A stretch of 64,000 nt of DNA from Catelliglobosispora koreensis DSM 44566. Lineage in GTDB: Bacteria > Actinomycetota > Actinomycetes > Mycobacteriales > Micromonosporaceae. The DNA lies in contig NZ_KB903249.1 of assembly GCF_000379685.1 (NCBI RefSeq), forward strand, positions 54,597-118,596. Reading direction: 5' to 3'. This document shows, piece after piece, positions 57,810 through 64,000 of the stretch (positions are counted from its first letter, which is position 1; each line of letters opens with the position of its first letter). The notes beneath the pieces are model-generated. The model was not told the origin of the DNA and searched no databases. It was given only the letters and a program-made list of their open reading frames with translations. The position numbers were made by a program, and so were the translations under genes.

Positions 57810-58972
57810 CTACGGCTCAGAATCCATGTCTGATTGGCCGAAGATCCCATCCATGGCTGTCGCTCCGCCGAGGATGATCGGGCGCAGCTGCTTTCGGTAG
57901 ACCTCTTCCGTGACGCGCGTTCCGGCATGGCCGCATAGGTCTGCGATGTCCTCGATACGCATCCCGGAAGCTGACAGCAGCGAGACGAAGCTCGTGCGCA
58001 GCTCTCGTGGAGTCCAGTCCTTCGGGTTAAGCCCGGCAGCCTTCACGATCCGCCGGACAGATCGCCGGACATTGGCCGCGTCGAGCTTTCCGCCATTCCG
58101 CGTCGCAAACACCAGCCTCATTCCGGTTTCCTCCCGTCCCATGTTCCCTGACGCGGCTCCAGTCGGCGTAGCGCGGCTACCGCCCGGTGCGGCAGCGCGA
58201 GCGAGCGCCGGGATTTGCGGGTCTTGGTATCGCCTTTGGTGCGGACTGAGCGCCACACATGGATGGCAGGCGGGACAGGTGGGTCAGCGTCCGGCTTGCC
58301 GTCCAGGTCCACGTGGTCCCAGTCGAGCTCGCGCATCTCCTCGGTCCGCGCTCCCGTTAGGAGGGAAACGATGACGTAGGCGCCAAATGGATCTCGCTCG
58401 GCCGCGTCCAACACCGCTTTGGCTTGCTCGAAGGTCAGCGACTTCGACGGCCGCCCGTCCAAGCCTTCTGGGATTTCGCATAGCGGCACGACGTTGCGCT
58501 TCACCAGCTCTCGGGCCATGGCGCGGTTGATGATCCGGTTTAGACACTCGTGCAGCCGTCGCAGCGTGCTGGAGCTGACCTGCGTGGCCTTGGTGGCGAG
58601 CCACTTTTCTACATCGGCCGCCTTGAGATCCTTGAGCTTGCGCGCCCCGAGGTCCGGGATGATGTGGCCGCGAACCAGGTGCCCATACTTCTGAATGGTG
58701 CTATCGGCCCGGCCCACCAAGCCATACGAGAGCCAGTCCTCGGCAGCCATGGCCACGGTGGTGTTCTGGTGCTTGGTCACTAGCCCGTCTTCGTGGTCGC
58801 GAAGGACTTCTTTGAGCTTGTTCCTGGCTTCGGTTTTGGTCTTTCCGCTGCCTTTGCGGGTGATCCGCCTACCTGCTGGGGTGTAGCCGATGGTGACTTC
58901 TGCGATGTAGCGCTGGCGTTTTTCGTCCCAGTAAAGGCCGCCTTCGCCGCGTCCTCTCCTCATGGTGCTCAC
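57810..58972 (-). pseudogene. Tyrosine site-specific integrase, single frameshift
   Basis: Starting at the ATG at 58972, the first 284 codons encode the arm-binding region (GGLYWDEKRQRYIAEVTIG), core-binding region and first half of the catalytic domain with Arg in LLTGARTEEMRELDW. The frame ends at 58118. The remaining catalytic half is in another frame: TPRELRTSFVSLLSASG, LCGHAGTRVTEEVYRKQLRP with the Tyr nucleophile, ending at 57810. Joining near 58148, where one base appears missing (CAGGGAAC), restores a ~387-aa integrase. ELRT replaces the usual ELRH in box II. Either the element is immobilised or there is a sequencing error. Confidence 0.85.
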
Positions 58973-59238
58973 TTGTTGTGTCCTCTCAATGCTTCGGCTT
59001 CCAGCAGTGCTTCGTACTCGTCGATGGCTTTGGCGGGGATGCGCCGGTCGCTGCCTTGCATGACGTAGCGCAGCCGTCCGCCGCGCATCTCGTCGTAGAT
59101 GACGGTGCGGCTCATGCTGAGCAAGGTCATGGCTTCCGGAATCCGGTACAGCACCTTGACATGGCGGGCAGGCGTTGAGCCAGAAATCGTTGGTGTTACC
59201 TCTTGTGAGCGGTTCAGTTCCAGGGCTGTGCTTGCCAT
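58969..59238 (-). CDS. Excisionase-like HTH protein
   Basis: An 89-aa protein with a MerR/AlpA-like winged HTH (VLYRIPEAMTLLSMSRTVIYDEMRGGRLRYV) and RRIPAKAIDEYEALLEAEA, the standard form of actinomycete Xis proteins. The ATG at 59238 is the natural start; the integrase ATG overlaps its stop. It would direct excision with the integrase. The 235 bp between it and the next gene hold no clear gene; a CTGTCC/GGACAG repeat lies at 59412-59428. Confidence 0.83.
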   Translation of the reverse strand: MASTALELNRSQEVTPTISGSTPARHVKVLYRIPEAMTLLSMSRTVIYDEMRGGRLRYVMQGSDRRIPAKAIDEYEALLEAEALRGHNK

Positions 59239-59473
59239 GATGGTGCTACTCCTTTGCCTGGGTTGAGGTTTGGGAGTGGCCCTGGCGCACACCCTCGTGG
59301 CATGCGCAAGGGCCGTGGGTGTGCGCGGTCGCCCGCTGTGGGCGCCGCTGAGCCAAGATCCGTGGCAGGTGAGCGTTAGAACCCAGGGTGCCGCTGGCTC
59401 GCGCTCTGTCTCTGTCCAATGCGGACAGTCGTGAATGGAGCTATTTCGAGTGCCGAGTTTCGCTATTCGGGTG

Positions 59474-60778
59474 TTACTCGGATGAGGGCACGATGCGCAA
59501 TTTCGTGTGCCCGTTTGGCGGTTGTTGGCTGAGGGGTGCCGGGGTAAGCGTCCCAAGCGTCCCAAGCGTTGCATCGCAGGTCAGCCCTGGGACGGAATCT
59601 TGAAGTGGGACGCTATGAAGCGTCCCACCGTTTTGAAGCGTCCCGGGGTCTAGCTGGGCGGGGACGGTTGGGACGCTTGGGACGGTTAGGGGGGACCCCT
59701 GTGGTGGTTCTAGGTCGCAGTAGCGGTCCCACGCGTCGGTGAATAGATCTTTTGAATAGCCTTTCACTTGCCCGATCGGCAGGCGGATATTGCCCGACGT
59801 AATGCCGAATTCCCGAAGGATGCGGCCGAGCTTGTGGGCGTTGAGATCGCTCCACGGCACGTCTTCGGCGGTGTTGAGTTTTTCGAGCAGGTGAGCGGTT
59901 GGCAGGGCTGCGATGTGTGGCCCGGCTTCGTTGAAGATGGTCCAGCAGGCACGCAGAACCTTTACCCCGTCGCTGGTTTCGGCTCGCTCCTCACGTGCCC
60001 CGGTGAGCGCCACGGCTGCCGTTCTGGCTCTGATCGGCCACTGCCCTCCCGCGAGGTCCGCTATGGCGATCAGCGGTTCCCAGGTGTCGGCATCGCGGTC
60101 CTCCACCGGCATGAGCGGTACCGCATCGCGCAGCGCCTTGTGGTTGGGTTTGAGCCAGGCGTTAAGTTCCGCTCCTAGCGCGGCCACAGCAGGCCGGTCC
60201 CGCTCGATACGCCACGGCTGGACCTTCTCCCGTGCCCTGCGCCGTCTCATGTGGACGACCACGGCCCGGTCCTCAATGGTTTCCGGTGCTGGGCCGATAC
60301 CGGCCATGGCGGCCATGGCGAAGGTCGGGATGTGTTCTACCTGGTCCTTGTTCGGGTTGTAGCGCAAGGCTGGCCGGTTGCGCTGGTGGCCAGCGTTGAG
60401 CAGGCCGCGCAAGTCGGCGTAGGTATCGGCTGAGCCGGTAAAGATGGTGTCGTACTCATCAATGAGCAGGGTTGGCGGGCTATCGGTGCCCACCGACCGG
60501 TAGACCGCCGCAGGGCTGGCGTTGACAGTCATCAGCGGGTTGTAGGACGCGGCCTCAGTCACGTCGAGCAGGCGGCTTTTACCGCAACGCTTCTCCGGTG
60601 CGCGGATCACCAGCCGTGGCGCGCACGCCCACGCGGGCAGGGCGTGGGTCGCGGCGATCCATAGCGTTACGGCGTCGAGGGCTTCGTTGCTGGGCAGGAT
60701 CACATAGGTACGGATCGTGGCCCGCAACCGGTCGAGCAGTTCCGCACCGTCCAATGTGGTGGGCTCCTTTCGGGTCAT
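59474..60778 (-). CDS. DUF3631-domain replication-associated protein
   Basis: A 434-aa protein with an AAA-like core: RAPEKRCGKSRLLDV (P-loop-like GKS near residue 68), LLIDEYDTIF (Walker B near 118) and the DUF3631 block around DADTWEPLIAIADLAGGQWP. In mobile elements it follows prim-pol and probably acts as the replicative helicase or initiator. The last ~60 codons include TLGTLGTL-type repeats caused by 9-bp DNA repeats, which may be iterons inside the gene. Its ATG overlaps the stop of prim-pol. Confidence 0.83.
   Translation of the reverse strand: MTRKEPTTLDGAELLDRLRATIRTYVILPSNEALDAVTLWIAATHALPAWACAPRLVIRAPEKRCGKSRLLDVTEAASYNPLMTVNASPAAVYRSVGTDSPPTLLIDEYDTIFTGSADTYADLRGLLNAGHQRNRPALRYNPNKDQVEHIPTFAMAAMAGIGPAPETIEDRAVVVHMRRRRAREKVQPWRIERDRPAVAALGAELNAWLKPNHKALRDAVPLMPVEDRDADTWEPLIAIADLAGGQWPIRARTAAVALTGAREERAETSDGVKVLRACWTIFNEAGPHIAALPTAHLLEKLNTAEDVPWSDLNAHKLGRILREFGITSGNIRLPIGQVKGYSKDLFTDAWDRYCDLEPPQGSPLTVPSVPTVPAQLDPGTLQNGGTLHSVPLQDSVPGLTCDATLGTLGTLTPAPLSQQPPNGHTKLRIVPSSE
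59546..59687. repeat. Iteron-like cluster of AAGCGTCCC / GGGACGCTT
   Basis: Exact AAGCGTCCC at 59546, 59555, 59618 and 59636, exact GGGACGCTT at 59670, and near copies at 59564, 59607, 59661 and 59679. The first three are tandem with a 9-bp period. They lie in the 3' end of the DUF3631 gene and may bind a replication initiator. Confidence 0.65.
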
Positions 60779-61662
60779 AGGGTTACTCCTTCGTCTCGGA
60801 AGCCACCGCTGATCGCGGCGCGGGAGTCTCGTTCGGTCTGGCCTGCGGCCAGCCCCACTGCCATGAGGGCAGCCTGGGCATCGGCCGGGCTGATTGCCCC
60901 GCTAGCGACCATGCGGGCGACGCCACGGCTTGCGCCGTAGAGCGTGGTGCGGCGCCTGCCCTCCGGGGCCTTGCGAACCGTTGACAGGTGCGCTTGCAGG
61001 AGGGCGGCCGGTGATGAGATGCCCCCCGCGCGGGCCAATCTGGGCTTGGGAGCTGGGGCGAGTGCGGGGTTAGCCGCGGTGACTGCTGGAGTCAGTGCGG
61101 TGCGCAGCGCGGGGGGCATCTCACTAACCGGCGTGGACTCATCAGCCCACACGTACGGTTGCCGCGTGCTGGGATGTACCGAGGGCGGCGCGGCCACATA
61201 TCCGCCGTCGGCTTTGATATCGATACCGGGGCCGAGAACGTTTGGCCCGGACGGGATCTTCGTGTGCGGGCCGGGATGGCGGTAGTACAGGTGCAGGCCA
61301 CCGGAGCCGGTTGTAGCGAACCGGGTAGGCGGTATGAGTCCTTTCGCTACCAGTGTTTTGACGGTTTGGCTGCCGCCGTTGCGGGGGTCTACATCGACCA
61401 CCACGAGGCCAGAGGGTGCTCCGGTGCGGACGGCGAGCATGCCGTTTGGCTCCATCGCGAGCATGCGCACGATGGCTTTCGGGTCACGGGTAGCGGCATA
61501 GAAGCCGTGGCAGGTAAGGCACCGGCAGCCTTGCGGATCGTGCCGTTTGGGGTCTGCGGCGCGGCACGGCGGGCAGTTGGCTACGGGCCGTTTGTTACGG
61601 CCGAGGATGAAGACTGGCCATTCGGCGGCGTAGCGAAGCGCAGCCGCCCTCAGTGAGTGCAC
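60775..61662 (-). CDS. Bifunctional DNA primase/polymerase (prim-pol)
   Basis: A 295-aa archaeo-eukaryotic-type primase. A CxxC-type zinc segment (CPPC...CRCLTCHGF, residues about 30-54) is followed by the catalytic VVVDVDPRNGG (DxD near residue 95), TGSGGLHLYYRHPG (the sGGxHxYF motif) and GIDIKADGGYVAAPPSVHP. It primes and extends element DNA. GTG/ATG overlap with the DUF3631 gene indicates coexpression. Confidence 0.88.
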   Translation of the reverse strand: MHSLRAAALRYAAEWPVFILGRNKRPVANCPPCRAADPKRHDPQGCRCLTCHGFYAATRDPKAIVRMLAMEPNGMLAVRTGAPSGLVVVDVDPRNGGSQTVKTLVAKGLIPPTRFATTGSGGLHLYYRHPGPHTKIPSGPNVLGPGIDIKADGGYVAAPPSVHPSTRQPYVWADESTPVSEMPPALRTALTPAVTAANPALAPAPKPRLARAGGISSPAALLQAHLSTVRKAPEGRRRTTLYGASRGVARMVASGAISPADAQAALMAVGLAAGQTERDSRAAISGGFRDEGVTL

Positions 61663-61712
61663 CGCAGGTGCCCCCTTTCAGCTCTTCGTGTGTGGGACCG
61701 GCGCGAGCCGGG

Positions 61713-62939
61713 CTAGGTCTGGTTGCGGTCCGGCGCGATCAGCGACCGCCGGTTCTTCTCTAGGGCTTCTTCAAGCGCGGCAACGGCTTTGGTGACGGCG
61801 CGGCGGATGTCAAACCATCCCTCTTCAAGCTCGTGCCGGAACCCGGTCAGGTTCCGCACGCTGCTGATCAGCCGGAAGCTGCGGGTGCGGCCGTGCTCAA
61901 AGTCGGTCAGGATGGCTTGCAGGCGTTCCTGCTCGCGTGCTGGTTCACGCCGTACGCAGGGGATGGCGTGCAGGTCGCTGACCAGCTGCCGCAACGGTTC
62001 CGGCGTCACTGCGGGTACGTCCGGCACGGCGCTGTCTGGTGCGTCGAGATTGCTTACGCAGTGGTCCATGGCCGTGCGGGCTCGGGTTCCCTCTGGGAGG
62101 CGATCGCGCAGCTTCTTGAGCTGGTTGAGGGCTTCCTGGCTGCTTGTGCTCCCGCTGATGGGACCAGAAGCGATATTGCCGAGAACGTTGGCGAGGGGTT
62201 CATCGTCGATGCTTAGGTGCCGGTCGCTGCCCATGGCGCGGATGGCCTGGCCGATCTCGCCGTCTTCGTGGAAACAGACCGGGCTGCCGCTTTCAGGATG
62301 GCCCCAGGAATTGGCCAGCAGCGGCTTGGCAGACATCTGCCCACGCACCACGGGGGCCGGGCCGTCGCTGGCGGTGTGGCGGGCGGCGGGTGAGCGGCTG
62401 AAGCGGTAGGCCTCAAGGCTGGAGATGAGGTCGGCCTTGTTCTGGTTACCGGGTGCCAAGCCTATGCTTCGGCTGACCTCGCGCAGCTGCTTGAGCGTCA
62501 TCGCCTGAACTTGTTGTGGGGTTGGGAAATCGGCGGGCAGCCCGCTTGCCGTGCTTCGTCCAGCGCTGACCGCAGCCGTGGTCTGGCCTGGCTGGCCGAA
62601 GAAGCCGGGCGGTGTCGGCTGGCGCACGCCGGTTTCAGCCGTGGCGAGGTGTGCGGTGTAGAGGGTTTCGAAGGTGATGCGGGCTTCCTGCAAGGCGATT
62701 GAGGCGCGGAAGATCCCTTCCGTTGCTGCGGGAAGGCAGCCGGTGACGCGGGCGTCTAGGTTGTCTTCGCTCAGCGCGCCGGTGTAGTCCTCGGTCGCGG
62801 TGGCGATGGCGTTCATGCCGCTGGCGAGGCTTTGCAGCTGCCCGATCAGTTCCCAGGCGCTGTGTGGGGTGAGGTCCAAGGCCGATAGTGCGTGTGCGGC
62901 GTCCAGCAGGGGCCGGTTGGGGCTGGCGGTCTGGGTCAC
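61713..62939 (-). CDS. SAP-like-domain protein of the element, long paralog
   Basis: A 408-aa protein of unknown function from the GTG at 62939, which overlaps the stop of the shorter paralog. Residues 1 to about 110 are a helical domain (LLDAAHALSALDLTPHSAWEL; TLYTAHLATAETGVRQPTPPGFFG) shared with the next gene. A SAP/Rho-N-like helix-turn-helix follows (AMTLKQLREVSRSIGLAPGNQNKADLISSL, near 155-190). The C-terminal 200 residues are unique and helical. The SAP motif suggests nucleic-acid binding. Confidence 0.7.
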   Translation of the reverse strand: MTQTASPNRPLLDAAHALSALDLTPHSAWELIGQLQSLASGMNAIATATEDYTGALSEDNLDARVTGCLPAATEGIFRASIALQEARITFETLYTAHLATAETGVRQPTPPGFFGQPGQTTAAVSAGRSTASGLPADFPTPQQVQAMTLKQLREVSRSIGLAPGNQNKADLISSLEAYRFSRSPAARHTASDGPAPVVRGQMSAKPLLANSWGHPESGSPVCFHEDGEIGQAIRAMGSDRHLSIDDEPLANVLGNIASGPISGSTSSQEALNQLKKLRDRLPEGTRARTAMDHCVSNLDAPDSAVPDVPAVTPEPLRQLVSDLHAIPCVRREPAREQERLQAILTDFEHGRTRSFRLISSVRNLTGFRHELEEGWFDIRRAVTKAVAALEEALEKNRRSLIAPDRNQT

Positions 62940-63508
62940 AGCTGTGTCCTTTGGTCGGATGAGCGGAGGCTTTGCAGGTTGCGGCGCAAGGTGAAGTGGC
63001 CGTCGAGCTGTTCGGCCAGCTGGTTTTTCGTGCCTTTCAGGCCGTCGTAGCCGTAGGCGGTGGCTACGTCTTTGAGCTGCTTGACGGTCATCGCGGCCAG
63101 CTGCTCCCGAGACGGGTAGCTCTGCGATGCCGTGCGGCTTGTGGCTTGCCCTGACTGAGGTTTGGGTCCGAAGAAGGCGCTGGGGCGGGGCTGGCGCACC
63201 CCGGATTCGGCCGCCTCGAAATGCGCGGCGTAGACCGTGCGCAGGTTTTTGGCGGCGTACTGGAATGCCGCACTGGCGGCGTAGAAGCATTCGGCCGCAT
63301 CGGTGATGTGATAGATCACGCGCGGATCGATGCCGGTGCCGAGGTTTTCGGCGTAGCGGTAGGTGGCTTTAGCGAACGCTTGCGCGCCTTGGCCTAGCCC
63401 GCACAGCTGGGTGTCTAGATGCCACGCGGTGACCGGGCGAAGGTCAGCGGCGGCTAGGTGGCGGGCGGCGTCCAGGAGTGCAACGGCGCCAGGGTTGTTG
63501 TCGCTCAT
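62936..63508 (-). CDS. SAP-like-domain protein of the element, short paralog
   Basis: A 190-aa paralog of the downstream gene from the ATG at 63508. It has the same helical domain (LLDAARHLAAADLRPVTAWHL; VYAAHFEAAESGVRQPRPSAFFG) and a C-terminal SAP/Rho-N-like motif (AMTVKQLKDVATAYGYDGLKGTKNQLAEQL). It ends soon after this motif, lacking the extra C-terminal domain of the long form. Overlaps both neighbours by 4 bp. Function unknown; probably DNA-binding. Confidence 0.72.
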   Translation of the reverse strand: MSDNNPGAVALLDAARHLAAADLRPVTAWHLDTQLCGLGQGAQAFAKATYRYAENLGTGIDPRVIYHITDAAECFYAASAAFQYAAKNLRTVYAAHFEAAESGVRQPRPSAFFGPKPQSGQATSRTASQSYPSREQLAAMTVKQLKDVATAYGYDGLKGTKNQLAEQLDGHFTLRRNLQSLRSSDQRTQL

Positions 63509-63858
63509 GCGTGGTTGGTGTCCTTTCCTGGTCCTAGTACGCGGTTGAAAACGGTGTGGGTGACGGCGATGAGGTGGCGGCATTGCGCCTGCGCGATCGC
63601 CTCTTGCGGGTCGAGGCGGGTGATGGTGCGGATTTCGACCCAGCCGCCTTGGGCGTTGTGGTAGCGGGTGGCGATCAGGGTGCCGTGGCTGGTTTTCCAC
63701 CGCTCGGGTTGCGAGACGTGCTCGCCTCCGGTGACGTGCGCGGCGGTGCAGCGGTGGTCACGTGTACACCACGGCGGGTGCCCACCCGCCCGTGGCGCAG
63801 TCCTATCCGGTTCTGTCTGTCCAATGTGCTTAGTCGTGCGTGGGGTGAGCGCGGTCAT
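63505..63858 (-). CDS. DUF6907-like small protein
   Basis: A 117-aa protein from the ATG at 63858, overlapping the next gene by 4 bp. It contains HPPWCTRDHRCTAAH, the PxWCxxDH motif of DUF6907 proteins found in actinomycete elements, then a short beta-rich region and a LDPQEAIAQAQCRHLIAV helix. The Cys/His pattern may bind zinc. Function unknown. Confidence 0.65.
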   Translation of the reverse strand: MTALTPRTTKHIGQTEPDRTAPRAGGHPPWCTRDHRCTAAHVTGGEHVSQPERWKTSHGTLIATRYHNAQGGWVEIRTITRLDPQEAIAQAQCRHLIAVTHTVFNRVLGPGKDTNHA

Positions 63859-63910
63859 GCGCAACCTCCGTGCGGTCACGTTGCGTATACGGGCGGGCGG
63901 GTTACGTGGG

Positions 63911-63999
63911 CGTCTCACGCGTCTCACGGGTGCGCCAAATAGCGCCCATACGCGGGCGCGTACGCGGGTGGTGAGACGGTGAGACGAGACGGTGAGACG
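63911..63999. repeat. GTGAGACG repeats at the window edge
   Basis: CGTCTCAC at 63911 and 63920; GTGAGACG at 63971, 63979 (tandem, 8-bp period) and 63992. Two inverted and three direct copies within 90 bp upstream of the element operon; may continue beyond the edge. Candidate operator or iterons. Confidence 0.6.
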
Positions 64000-64000
64000 G

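Larger units (their letters stand above)
57742..64000. mobile_element. Integrative element (AICE-like) inserted at tRNA-Val, left part
   Basis: Starts at the tRNA-Val(GAC) 3' end and continues past the window edge. All genes face the tRNA: integrase, excisionase, DUF3631 protein, prim-pol, two SAP-like paralogs and a DUF6907-like protein, mostly joined by ATGA/GTGA overlaps. This int-xis-replication order is that of actinomycete integrative elements. A transfer (FtsK/Tra) gene is not in view, so conjugative ability cannot be judged. The integrase reading frame is broken. Confidence 0.8.

Noticed and set aside
59546..59687. CRISPR array
   Set aside because: The repeats are 9 bp, partly tandem and partly inverted, within a coding region, with no regular spacers and no cas genes nearby.

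Overview
The window is high-GC actinobacterial DNA from a filamentous, spore-forming-type organism, probably in or near the Pseudonocardiales. The evidence is an SsgB-like sporulation protein, a complete conservon (cvnA-D), a SapB-type lanthipeptide cluster, a SigE-family sigma factor, PGPGW (TIGR02611) and DUF4097 proteins, many GTG/TTG starts, and very large LamG and RHS proteins. The order within the phylum is inferred from style, not from a marker gene.

Left third (1-29.6 kb). A sigma factor/membrane partner pair, a CLC-type channel and a K+ channel are followed by a histidine kinase/response regulator/DUF4097 operon and an MMPL exporter. Next is a class III (SapB/labyrinthopeptin-like) lanthipeptide cluster, 8.3-15.0 kb: LanKC synthetase, 50-aa precursor, attenuator hairpin, two half-size ABC exporters and a convergent LuxR-type regulator. 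A substrate-binding lipoprotein that looks circularly permuted follows at 15.2-16.5 kb. After several ordinary enzymes, a second RiPP locus at 23.2-27.9 kb encodes a split class I LanB, a 50-aa precursor with a Cys-Cys core, a hairpin and a LanC. A sensor kinase and a response regulator lie just upstream.

Middle (29.6-50 kb). A membrane-anchored Ser/Thr kinase with a propeller domain; an ABC-F protein behind a structured leader with a possible leaderless mini-ORF; an esterase lipoprotein; then a 12.4-kb pair of secreted giants (six-LamG protein and SpvB/RHS protein). Upstream of the pair are three perfectly phased 11-bp repeats. Downstream is a frameshifted DUF4265 gene with a small upstream fragment.

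Right third (50-64 kb). ssgB preceded by a coupled 20-codon upstream ORF, a conservon (nitrate-sensor-like kinase, roadblock protein, DUF742, GTPase), small housekeeping genes and a tRNA cluster (Gly, Gly, Cys, Val; another Val lies at 49.9 kb). An integrative element is inserted at the 3' end of tRNA-Val(GAC): frameshifted integrase, excisionase, DUF3631 protein, prim-pol, two paralogous SAP-like proteins and a DUF6907-like protein, with two iteron-like repeat clusters. It runs off the right edge.

All calls come from reading the sequence and translations by eye; no database search was run.
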